A stretch of DNA of 64,000 nucleotides. Origin: a bacterium. GTDB taxonomy: Bacteria; Omnitrophota; Gorgyraeia; Zapsychrales; Zapsychraceae. A model generated the notes under the pieces. The model searched no databases. It was not told where the DNA came from and saw only the letters and a program-made list of their open reading frames with translations. The stretch spans positions 67,175 to 131,174 of the forward strand of contig JAUIER010000005.1 of NCBI GenBank assembly GCA_030429765.1. Reading direction: 5' to 3'. The stretch's first letter is position 1. Each line of letters begins with the position of its first letter. Position numbers and translations under genes: made by a program. Of this stretch, positions 44,872 through 52,699 are shown one piece after another.

Positions 44872-45576
44872 CTATTTCTTTTTGGAAAATAAAAGTTTGA
44901 TTACGTCGCTCATCGCGGTGGTGACAACATTGAAGTCAGCGCCGGTCGAATGTCCCTGTGCGCGCGGAAAATGCTGGATCGGTACCTCCCGGATCCGCGC
45001 CCCCATTTTCTGAGCATTGATGAAGACATGGGTGTAGAACGCACCCGCGTGTGTGTTGATCCCGGCCACGTCGAGGAACTTACGCTTGAATATCTTAAAT
45101 CCGCAATTGATATCACGGGACTTCACCCCGAAGATCAGCCGGACAAACGCCGTGTATGTCTTGCCCAGAAACCGGCGATACGCCGAATCCATCCGCCTGG
45201 CCCGGTAGCCGCTGACAATGTCATAATCATTTACATAGGGCCAGGCATCGCTGAGCGAACCCAACTTGATTTGTCCGTCCGCATCCATCAGCAAAATTCG
45301 CTCATATTGAGCCGCTTGTATGCCGGTGATCAACGCCGCCCCATAACCCTGATTTGAGGTATGCGACAGGACTTTTAAGGACGGATGTGCGGCTGACAGG
45401 TCATTGAGTATTTTCAGCGACGCATCCGTGCTGCCGTCGTTGACAACGAGAAATTCGTACTCATCGATAACCGACTGCTGCTTCATGTAGTCGACACATT
45501 GCTGGATTGTCTCAGTAATCGTTTGGGATTCGTTATAGACCGGCAGGATAATGGAAAGTGATCTGGCTTGGCTCAT
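44872..45576 (-). CDS. Family 2 glycosyltransferase (DPM1-like)
   Basis: 234 residues. GT2 fold with SIILPVYNESQTI, VVNDGSTDASL, a DADGQ metal-binding box and SRDINCGFKIFKRKFLD. It resembles dolichol/polyprenyl-phosphate sugar transferases and has no C-terminal membrane helices. Such an enzyme could load a polyprenyl-phosphate sugar for use by the GT-C membrane enzyme at 60629-62371. It overlaps the upstream radical SAM gene by four bases. Confidence 0.9.
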   Translation of the reverse strand: MSQARSLSIILPVYNESQTITETIQQCVDYMKQQSVIDEYEFLVVNDGSTDASLKILNDLSAAHPSLKVLSHTSNQGYGAALITGIQAAQYERILLMDADGQIKLGSLSDAWPYVNDYDIVSGYRARRMDSAYRRFLGKTYTAFVRLIFGVKSRDINCGFKIFKRKFLDVAGINTHAGAFYTHVFINAQKMGARIREVPIQHFPRAQGHSTGADFNVVTTAMSDVIKLLFSKKK

Positions 45577-46871
45577 ATCAGAGTTATCAACCGCCCCATA
45601 AAAAGTTGCGCGCTGCGCATTAAGGTCAACATATTGGAACTGCGCAGATACGATGGTCGCAGGTAATACCGGAAATAAGATTTCCGGATGTATCGGTCAA
45701 TGTGCTTATTGGTTTTAAGATCCTTGAGATAAACGTTGGCATCGAGATACGGATAGACTTTATGGAATGAAACGAAATTGGTATTGAGATCCTTGGCAAA
45801 CTGGAACGTCTCCTCGCGGTCGGTCTTGTCTTCGTCTTTGAGCCCGTACATGTAAAACGCCAGCGTTTTGATGCCCGCCTCCCGGCAAAGCTCGACGCCG
45901 GCCTTGATCTGCTCGGGACTGATATTTTTATTGGTCAGATCCAAATATTTGCGCGTACCGCTCTCCACGCCGACATGGATCAGCTGACATCCGGCCTGCT
46001 TCATTTTGGCCAGGATCTCGGCGTCAACGGAATCCGCCCGGGTCTGACAGCACCATTTGAAATTATAGTCCTTCTCAATCAGAAAATCACACAACGCGGA
46101 TACCGCCGATCGATAATGCAGAAACTCGAGATCCATAAAATACGCGGTCCGCACCCCATGCTCCTCGACGGCCACCCGGACCTCTTCACATATCTGTTCC
46201 GGCGTTTTAACCCGTAGCCGCGGTTCGTACATAATCTTGTTGCAGAATTTACATCCGAAATTGCATCCGCGCCCCAGCTCGAAAAGCATAAAATTCTTTC
46301 CGAGAATTTCGTAAAAATATTTTTTAACATCCAAGAGATGAAACGCCGGTACCGGTAAATCCGTTAATTCAAAATTCCCGCGATCAATCGTCGACATGAT
46401 CACATTGTCCTGATAGTACGTAATCCCCGTGATATCCGAAAATTCTTTGCCGGCACATATATCGTCCACAATGTATTCCGGACCGCCCCGGATCACGGCC
46501 CGGGTCTGCGTGCGCTCAAGGATCTCGCGTGAATTTACCGTTCCGTGATAACCCATCACATAGAGTTCATCCGTCACCTCCCGGATATTATCCACCGTTT
46601 CAAAAAAAGTGTCCATGCTGATATTCGGACACTGCCAACGGTCGAGCGACGACGACGTGATAAAGACTTTGTCATAACCTTTCACATAGGATTGGATCTT
46701 CGACGGTTTGATCCGTTCGGCATGCGCATCAAGAATCCGCACATCATGCCCGCGCTGTTCAAGAATCGCCGCGCAATTCGCCAGCGACAACGGCGGCCAG
46801 ATCCGGTTATAGGTGTGCTCCCCTTTACCGTAGGGATATGGCCAGTAAGGTTTGATCAATAAGATATTCAT
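45573..46871 (-). CDS. B12-domain-type radical SAM protein
   Basis: 432 residues from ATG 46871; the frame is open to TTG 46892. The N-terminal half is a Rossmann-like B12-binding-type domain (NILLIKPYWPYPYGKG, RILDAHAERI), lacking the DxHxxG histidine, so cobalamin would be bound base-off if at all. The radical SAM core has GRGCNFGCKFC (Cys193, Cys197, Cys200). Relatives modify lipids, hopanoids, sugars or antibiotics by methylation or ring changes. It lies between the cysteine desulfurase and GT2 genes. Confidence 0.87.
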   Translation of the reverse strand: MNILLIKPYWPYPYGKGEHTYNRIWPPLSLANCAAILEQRGHDVRILDAHAERIKPSKIQSYVKGYDKVFITSSSLDRWQCPNISMDTFFETVDNIREVTDELYVMGYHGTVNSREILERTQTRAVIRGGPEYIVDDICAGKEFSDITGITYYQDNVIMSTIDRGNFELTDLPVPAFHLLDVKKYFYEILGKNFMLFELGRGCNFGCKFCNKIMYEPRLRVKTPEQICEEVRVAVEEHGVRTAYFMDLEFLHYRSAVSALCDFLIEKDYNFKWCCQTRADSVDAEILAKMKQAGCQLIHVGVESGTRKYLDLTNKNISPEQIKAGVELCREAGIKTLAFYMYGLKDEDKTDREETFQFAKDLNTNFVSFHKVYPYLDANVYLKDLKTNKHIDRYIRKSYFRYYLRPSYLRSSNMLTLMRSAQLFMGRLITLI

Positions 46872-46875
46872 CGTT

Positions 46876-48087
46876 TTAAAAGTGTTCAACAATCTGTTTA
46901 ATCGTCTGAATCAATGTGTCAGCTTCGTCACGGGTGTTGTAAAGGTACAGCGACACCCGAACACTTTCCGGCAATCGATACCGTTTGTATCCCGCGTGAC
47001 AGCAATGCACGCCGCTGCGGACCATAATATTGGACGTCTGGTCCAGCAAGATCGATAATTCACCGGCGTCCATTCCTTCGACAGCGAAATTAATAATGCC
47101 CGAACGCGCCGCGCTATCAGCCGGGCCGATCAATCGGATTTTGTCTAAGCCGCCGATGGCATCCGTGATGTATTGATTCAGGTCGGCCACATGCGCTTGT
47201 ATGTTTTCAAGTTTGACCTGCCTTAAATAATCAATCGCCGCGGTGACCCCGCAGGCGCCGGCATAATTCTGCAGGCCGGCTTCAAACCGTTCCGGAATCT
47301 TGGTCAGGACAAATGAGTTATAACTCACATCGTCGACGGTCTCTCCCCCGACGACAAACGGATGCATCGCCTGCAGATGTTTTTTCTTGGCGTACAGACA
47401 CCCCATACCGCTTGGCCCCAGCATCTTGTGAAATGAAAATGCCAGAAAGTCCACATCGAGCGCCTGCACATCAATAGGTTTGTGCGCCACACTTTGCGCC
47501 GCATCCACCAGCACAAACGCCCCGTGATCATGCGACAACTCGATAATCTCTTTGAGCGGCAATGTCACACCGGTCACATGGCTGGTATGCACAACACTGA
47601 CCAGTTTCACACCTGTCTGAAGCTGTTTGACAAATTTATCACGGTCAAAGCTCAGGTCGTCCGATAACGAGAAAATCTTGTGCTTTAGCCCGCGCGTCTT
47701 GGCCGCGACGAGCCAGGGAATATAATTGGAGTTGTGCTCCAAATCACTTGTTAAGATCGAATCCCCGTCGCTGAATGGAAATTCATTCGCCACGAGATTG
47801 ATCGACTCGGTCGCGTTGCGGGTAAAAATAATCTCGTCGGCATCCTCGGCCCGAATAAAATCCCTGACCGACCGCTTGGCCTCCTCATATTTACTCGTTG
47901 TTTGACGGCCGAACTTATGGACCGAACGCCGATGACAGCTGGGATGAGACGTATAGTACGCATTCATCGCGTCAATCACGGCCTGCGGACGTAACGTTAC
48001 GCAGGCATTGTCCATATAGATGTACCGGGCCTTTTTGTCCTGCAGCGCGGGAAAGTCAGCCCGGATCGATTCAACATTTAAAGACAT
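46876..48087 (-). CDS. SufS-like cysteine desulfurase (class V aminotransferase)
   Basis: 403 residues. A PLP enzyme that removes sulfur from cysteine: IYMDNACVTLRPQAVIDAM, FTRNATESINLVA, HTSHVTGVTLPL, LVDAAQSVAHKPI, the PLP lysine in FSFHKMLGPSG (Lys221) and the cysteine region VRSGVHCCHAG (Cys362/363), which aligns with the SufS persulfide cysteine. No suf or isc genes are nearby; the neighbours are a PP-loop ATPase two genes upstream and radical SAM enzymes, so it probably supplies sulfur to a dedicated pathway rather than general Fe-S assembly. Confidence 0.88.
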   Translation of the reverse strand: MSLNVESIRADFPALQDKKARYIYMDNACVTLRPQAVIDAMNAYYTSHPSCHRRSVHKFGRQTTSKYEEAKRSVRDFIRAEDADEIIFTRNATESINLVANEFPFSDGDSILTSDLEHNSNYIPWLVAAKTRGLKHKIFSLSDDLSFDRDKFVKQLQTGVKLVSVVHTSHVTGVTLPLKEIIELSHDHGAFVLVDAAQSVAHKPIDVQALDVDFLAFSFHKMLGPSGMGCLYAKKKHLQAMHPFVVGGETVDDVSYNSFVLTKIPERFEAGLQNYAGACGVTAAIDYLRQVKLENIQAHVADLNQYITDAIGGLDKIRLIGPADSAARSGIINFAVEGMDAGELSILLDQTSNIMVRSGVHCCHAGYKRYRLPESVRVSLYLYNTRDEADTLIQTIKQIVEHF

Positions 48088-48095
48088 AGTAAGAT

Positions 48096-48464
48096 CTAAG
48101 ACCTAAACAAAACGATGATGGGAATCATCAGAGCGATCCACATCACACTAAACACGGTTAAATTAAAATGACGGTACACCCAGCCCGATACCCGCGGCGA
48201 CAATTTAAACAGACCTCCGGCCAGACGGCAGCGGTACAACGGAATAAACTTGGTTTGATGGATCAAACGGGTGTTGGCCCGGATGATAACACCGACTTGT
48301 TCACACAGTCGGCGTACCGGCGACACCAATACCCCGACCAGCCACAACACCGGATAAACGAGCACACACACAATCAGCATCGGCAGCGACAGCGTCAAAA
48401 CCCCCACCACCGTCGGTCCTTTTTCGTGTGTATTAAATCCGCAGCAACCCGTGTCTCCGATCAT
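48096..48464 (-). CDS. Small membrane protein, unknown
   Basis: 122 residues with an N-terminal Cys/His-bearing stretch (MIGDTGCCGFNTHEKG), a long hydrophobic region (VVGVLTLSLPMLIVCVLVYPVLWLVGVL, spanning about 20-45, written in parts as SLPMLIVCVLVYP), a basic middle and a C-terminal helix (FSVMWIALMIPIIVLF). Its start is three bases after the PP-loop gene, so it is translated as part of the operon. No family recognised. Confidence 0.7.
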   Translation of the reverse strand: MIGDTGCCGFNTHEKGPTVVGVLTLSLPMLIVCVLVYPVLWLVGVLVSPVRRLCEQVGVIIRANTRLIHQTKFIPLYRCRLAGGLFKLSPRVSGWVYRHFNLTVFSVMWIALMIPIIVLFRS

Positions 48465-48467
48465 AAC

Positions 48468-49325
48468 TTAGCGCTCCAATAGTTTGTAGATCCGGCTTTT
48501 GGTGCCATTATTGACAAAATCATCCAGATGGGTCGTTAAGGCCCGGATTTTATCCCGATAAAAATCGACTGTCGCGTCCTGATATTCATCATACGTATGA
48601 TCCGCCAGATAATACCAGTGCACGAACACATTGAACAGGATAAACTGAAAACATCGCGGCTGCATCTTTCGGTCCAATTCGGTTCCCTTGACATTCTCCG
48701 ACGGCATCAATCCCAACTCATATAGCTTGCGTCCGGTGGTATTTGCCTTGGTCTCGCGACTGCAGGCGACCGGCTGCTCCCCGCCTTCCGACGGCAATAT
48801 GCGCTCCAAATGCAACCGGTCCGCAAATTCAATATTCTGCGGGCCTTCATACTTAAAGACCGGATTGGAATAAGTGATACCGTATCGCGTGTACATATCG
48901 CCATACTCTTTTATCACATTGGCCATCTGCGCCGGGAACAAATGCATCCCTTGATTGGCCCCGTCACACACATTGGGAATCTTGTTTTCCAGACAAAAGA
49001 CCACTGTCCGGATATGCATCGCCAATTTACAGAGCCCGCAGATCGTCAGCAGAAAAAATCCATGCTTACGGATATTCTGCAGATACCGCTCGTAAAACAC
49101 AAAGCGTGTCAGCTTTTCAACCTTGATGATATGAAACTCAAACTTATCCTTGCCGTACTTGTCCTGCAGCTTCTTGACATTGATCTTGGGATTGGTCACC
49201 GAGGAAAAGGCAAACCGGTCGTAGGTGATCAGATGGATCTTGTCATATTGCTCCGCCATCAGCGCCGCCGTCAGCGTCGAATCAGTTCCGCCGGAGAATA
49301 ATGTCGCTGTCTCATTGAGCTTCAT
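48468..49325 (-). CDS. PP-loop (adenine nucleotide alpha hydrolase) protein
   Basis: 285 residues. The PP-loop SGGTDS (11-16) marks an ATP pyrophosphatase that adenylates a carbonyl group, as in tRNA thiolases, GMP or argininosuccinate synthases and N-acetylsugar amidotransferases. A CGLC motif (TICGLCKLAMH) and EGGEQPVACSRE follow. It ends with helices. Located next to a cysteine desulfurase, it could pass sulfur (or nitrogen) to a sugar or lipid headgroup in this surface pathway. It overlaps the small membrane gene upstream by 14 bases. Confidence 0.82.
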   Translation of the reverse strand: MKLNETATLFSGGTDSTLTAALMAEQYDKIHLITYDRFAFSSVTNPKINVKKLQDKYGKDKFEFHIIKVEKLTRFVFYERYLQNIRKHGFFLLTICGLCKLAMHIRTVVFCLENKIPNVCDGANQGMHLFPAQMANVIKEYGDMYTRYGITYSNPVFKYEGPQNIEFADRLHLERILPSEGGEQPVACSRETKANTTGRKLYELGLMPSENVKGTELDRKMQPRCFQFILFNVFVHWYYLADHTYDEYQDATVDFYRDKIRALTTHLDDFVNNGTKSRIYKLLER

Positions 49326-49512
49326 ATTTGGCCTTCTCCGCTTTGGCTTTTTCCAATTCCTTGATGATAAATTTAAGGATCACGATATAGGTCAAATGAA
49401 TAAACTGCGTGATCCATCCTAATATTTCAATATAGATACACCGCAACTTCCACGGCAGGATCAATCCGATGCCGCACAATACAAAGGCCATGCATTTGCG
49501 TATCCATTTCAT
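49312..49512 (-). CDS. Small membrane protein, unknown
   Basis: 66 residues. Two hydrophobic segments (CMAFVLCGIGLILPW and WITQFIHLTYIVILKFII) and a charged C-terminus (KELEKAKAEKAKYEAQ) that could form a short coil. Its end overlaps the PP-loop gene start, and it lies one base after the radical SAM gene. The tight coupling suggests it is real and works with neighbouring membrane enzymes. No family recognised. Confidence 0.65.
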   Translation of the reverse strand: MKWIRKCMAFVLCGIGLILPWKLRCIYIEILGWITQFIHLTYIVILKFIIKELEKAKAEKAKYEAQ

Positions 49513-49513
49513 A

Positions 49514-51010
49514 TTATCTCGATGTGTTCACCACCGCTGCCGAAACCTGGGGCTCATCCTTACCGCGTGCCTGCTCCGTCAAATTCTGTACAATATAGGC
49601 CTGCAGCATCAGGCTCATAGCGGTCATTAAGTTTTTAAAATATTTCCACTTGCTCGGGTATTTCTTAAACCCGCGAACAATCCGTCGGGGATTTAGATAA
49701 AACCGGCGTTGCGCCTTGAGGATCAACCGGTTTAATTCGGCGGGGCTCACCTGCGCCTGCGACCGGTTCACGGAATAATATGCGATATCCTTGATGCTCT
49801 CATGCAACGACCGGTCATTGACGTCGGGTGAATGCGCGCTCTGATAGATCTTGTTAACATCATCATAGTTCGTCGCTTTAAAAAACGAGGCCACATCCAG
49901 ATCCGACTTAACGGCAAAATCGATGGTTTGCTGGATCTCTTCAGCGGTCTCGGTCGCGTGGCCCAGCATAAAATATCCGCCGACAATAATCCCTTCGTTG
50001 GACGCCTGCGCTATGCGATCCCTGACCTGTTCCAGATTGAGATTTTTTCTAAAAGCCTTCTGCAGCCGCCGCGTCGCCGATTCAATCCCATATACCAATT
50101 TGTAGGTCCCGGCCTTACGCATCCACGACAGCAGCTCATCGGTCATGATGTCCGCGCGAACACCGTGCGGAAACGCCAGACTGATCTTTAATCCGGACTC
50201 GACAATCAACTGACAAATACGGATCGCGCGTTCATTATCGTAGTTAAACACCGGATCATAAATGTGAAATTCTTTGACCCCGAAACGTTCATGCAGAAAC
50301 TTGATCTCATCCACCACATGCTCCGGCGAACGGGCCAGAAACTTTTTTCCATAGGTCTCACGGCAAAATGTACACTTAAACGGACAGCCCCGCTGCGTCA
50401 GGATCGGGATATAAAAATCTTCCTTGATCGCGCCATTCCAGTTGAGATAACCGGCGTAAAGCTTGATATCGATCAGGTCCCAGGCCCCGGCTGTAATGTT
50501 AAACGCATCGAGGTTATCCGGATACTCACGCGGCGGCGTCACCACGCGCTCTCCCGAGCGATCAAAAATCAGTCCGTGCACGTCGGCAACATCGGATTGA
50601 TTTTCTAACCTCCCCAACAGCTCCACCACGGTCTCTTCCGGTTCACCGACCACGACATAATCGATATTCTTGTCATCACAAATATGCGCCCCGGAAAATG
50701 TGGCCAACTGCCCAAACACGATCACCTGAATATCCGCACGCAGGCCTTTGATCGAATCGGCAATCGCGTGCACCAAACCGGCCTCCCACGAGAGGGCATA
50801 CAGAATGACGATGTCCGGTTGATACGTCCGGGCCTGTTCCAGGACTTCCGGCGCGCCCAGCTCTCCGATGCCGGTGTCGATCAATTTCTGCTCATAAACT
50901 GGCGAACAATGCGTTTGAATATGCGACGCGGTGTACAGCAATTCCAGCGGCGGGATCGGTCCTCCTGTTCCAACAGTGATATGCGTTCTCACTAAAAGTA
51001 TCTTTTTCAT
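49514..51010 (-). CDS. B12-domain-type radical SAM protein
   Basis: 498 residues. N-terminal B12-binding-like domain (KKILLVRTHITVGTGG, DIQVIVFGQLATFS, VVVGEPEETVVEL) and radical SAM core with TQRGCPFKCTFC (Cys209, Cys213, Cys216), then EFHIYDPVFNYD and the C-terminal long helical end. This architecture is seen in BchE-like and hopanoid/antibiotic-modifying enzymes. It overlaps the SGNH gene at its start by four bases (51007-51010). Confidence 0.88.
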   Translation of the reverse strand: MKKILLVRTHITVGTGGPIPPLELLYTASHIQTHCSPVYEQKLIDTGIGELGAPEVLEQARTYQPDIVILYALSWEAGLVHAIADSIKGLRADIQVIVFGQLATFSGAHICDDKNIDYVVVGEPEETVVELLGRLENQSDVADVHGLIFDRSGERVVTPPREYPDNLDAFNITAGAWDLIDIKLYAGYLNWNGAIKEDFYIPILTQRGCPFKCTFCRETYGKKFLARSPEHVVDEIKFLHERFGVKEFHIYDPVFNYDNERAIRICQLIVESGLKISLAFPHGVRADIMTDELLSWMRKAGTYKLVYGIESATRRLQKAFRKNLNLEQVRDRIAQASNEGIIVGGYFMLGHATETAEEIQQTIDFAVKSDLDVASFFKATNYDDVNKIYQSAHSPDVNDRSLHESIKDIAYYSVNRSQAQVSPAELNRLILKAQRRFYLNPRRIVRGFKKYPSKWKYFKNLMTAMSLMLQAYIVQNLTEQARGKDEPQVSAAVVNTSR

Positions 51011-52464
51011 GGCTGTATCATCTGCTCGCGCTTCAGAACGTTAATAATATTCTGGGCCATTACCGCGTGACCCCGGCTGGAGCAATGATCGTCATCCAGC
51101 ACGTAATCGTCGATGGGATCCAGTGTTTTAAATATAGCGTGATGATCGACCATCGGCAAATTCCACTGCTCGCGCAGCTGCTCAATCACCCGATTGGCCA
51201 GCGTGTAATCTGTCGGATAATTCTGCAGCACCAGTCGAACTCCCTTTTGCTGGCTGATCCGGATGATCTGATCGAGATCATGCCGGATCCAACCTTCGAT
51301 GCCGTCATCCCATTCCTGCTTGTGTTCGTACATTCGGATATGGTCCATAAAAAGCTCACTGAGAGCCAAGGCCGGGACCTGTTTGAGTTTAGCCTTGAGT
51401 TTTTGATGCATCGCGCGCGAATCAAAATGGCTTTGCAATTCATAAAGCTTGTTCATCTCATAGTAGAAATAATCCGCGTTGGGCTCCAGCACAATGGCTT
51501 CCATGTATTGATCGATCGCGTCATCGTACTTGAGCTGATCCTTGTACCAGCGCGCCATTCGATAGGCGTAGTAAACTTCGGCCTGAAACACCAATGGATT
51601 ATCAGGAAAACGCGCCTTCAACTGACGGATTTGATCCTGCGCCTTGGCCATCTCGCCGCCTTCAAAATAGAAATGCGCCAGCGCGAACCCTCCGTCAAGC
51701 GCGCTCATGCGCTGACGGTTCACCGCGTCGATCACCACATTGATCGCCTCAGCCCGATACCCGTTATTAAATATCAACCAAGCCTGTCCCAATGCGTCCG
51801 CATTCTCAGCATAATCAATCGCCGTCATCTGTTCGATATACTGCATATGCTGATCATGGGCCGTCGTGATATTTCGTGTCGGCCGTAAATTCAGGAACAT
51901 CAGATCCTGTGCCTGCTTGTCATTCAGATGTTTATGATGACCGGCCAGGTTCAACTTGATAAACCTCGCCATCTTGGTCACCCGACGATCGGACAGCCAA
52001 CTCATGAACACCGTCCATGGATTACGATTTTTGTGAAGGTCATAATCCCATGGATTGAAACGGTTCGTCGCCCCCACCAGCAAGACCACCACATCCGGGT
52101 TATATTTCTCCAGCATTCGGGGGTATCGCTTCAGCAGTTCATGCGAGTTGAGCTCGCAGATCCCTTTGTTCATGACCTGGACATGATCGACGTTCTGCGC
52201 CTTGAGTTGTTGACGCATATGGGCCGTATAGGTCTCATGGCCTTCCACCAATCCGCCGTGTGTAAACGAATCGCCCACGGCCATCACCTTCACCGAATGC
52301 TGTGTTGAGCTGACCGATGTTTCATCCGTGCGAAACTCAGGCTCTGGCTCAAAGACCATCCGGCCGTACGCCCACAATCCAAACTCCAATAGACTAAGAA
52401 AGAACAGCAAACTCAAAAAACTAAATAACAACTTGATGTACAGCGGGATCTTCCGTGACGTCAT
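51007..52464 (-). CDS. Membrane-anchored SGNH-like hydrolase with TPR insertion
   Basis: 485 residues. Membrane helix (LLFSFLSLLFFLSLLEFGLW), then SGNH blocks: MAVGDSFTHG with Ser66, VMNKGICELNS, LLVGATNRFN, and DDDHCSSRGH with Asp457 and His460. TPR-like helices (FALAHFYFEGGEMAKAQDQI, LKYDDAIDQYMEAIVLEP) lie between. The GDSFTHG and GATNRFN boxes match the next SGNH gene (52700-54307), so these two are paralogues. It overlaps the radical SAM gene by four bases. Confidence 0.86.
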   Translation of the reverse strand: MTSRKIPLYIKLLFSFLSLLFFLSLLEFGLWAYGRMVFEPEPEFRTDETSVSSTQHSVKVMAVGDSFTHGGLVEGHETYTAHMRQQLKAQNVDHVQVMNKGICELNSHELLKRYPRMLEKYNPDVVVLLVGATNRFNPWDYDLHKNRNPWTVFMSWLSDRRVTKMARFIKLNLAGHHKHLNDKQAQDLMFLNLRPTRNITTAHDQHMQYIEQMTAIDYAENADALGQAWLIFNNGYRAEAINVVIDAVNRQRMSALDGGFALAHFYFEGGEMAKAQDQIRQLKARFPDNPLVFQAEVYYAYRMARWYKDQLKYDDAIDQYMEAIVLEPNADYFYYEMNKLYELQSHFDSRAMHQKLKAKLKQVPALALSELFMDHIRMYEHKQEWDDGIEGWIRHDLDQIIRISQQKGVRLVLQNYPTDYTLANRVIEQLREQWNLPMVDHHAIFKTLDPIDDYVLDDDHCSSRGHAVMAQNIINVLKREQMIQP

Positions 52465-52479
52465 AACACTAACCGCCCC

Positions 52480-52692
52480 TTAAAACAGCGCATAAATCGC
52501 CGGCAAAATCGACGAATTTCCGGCGAGATTGACAAAAATACTCAAAAATGCCAGCACCATCAACAAAGGAAGCAGCCACCATTTTTTGTGCTCCCTGATC
52601 ATAAAGAACAGTTCCTTGATGAGCATAAAGTTCGATGTGATCCTCGACTTGCCCGAAAGCTTGTTGATGTCTGGCTTCTTTTTTTCGGTCAT
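52480..52692 (-). CDS. DUF5989-type small membrane protein
   Basis: 70 residues. A short polar N-terminus, then FFMIREHKKWWLLPLLMVLA and a second hydrophobic stretch ending in the aromatic PAIYALF. The REHKKWWLLP...YALF pattern is that of DUF5989, a small family found next to SGNH hydrolases and SxtJ-type proteins in surface or secondary metabolite clusters. It sits between two SGNH genes here. Function is unknown; it may hold the enzymes at the membrane. Confidence 0.8.
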   Translation of the reverse strand: MTEKKKPDINKLSGKSRITSNFMLIKELFFMIREHKKWWLLPLLMVLAFLSIFVNLAGNSSILPAIYALF

Positions 52693-52699
52693 AGGTCCT

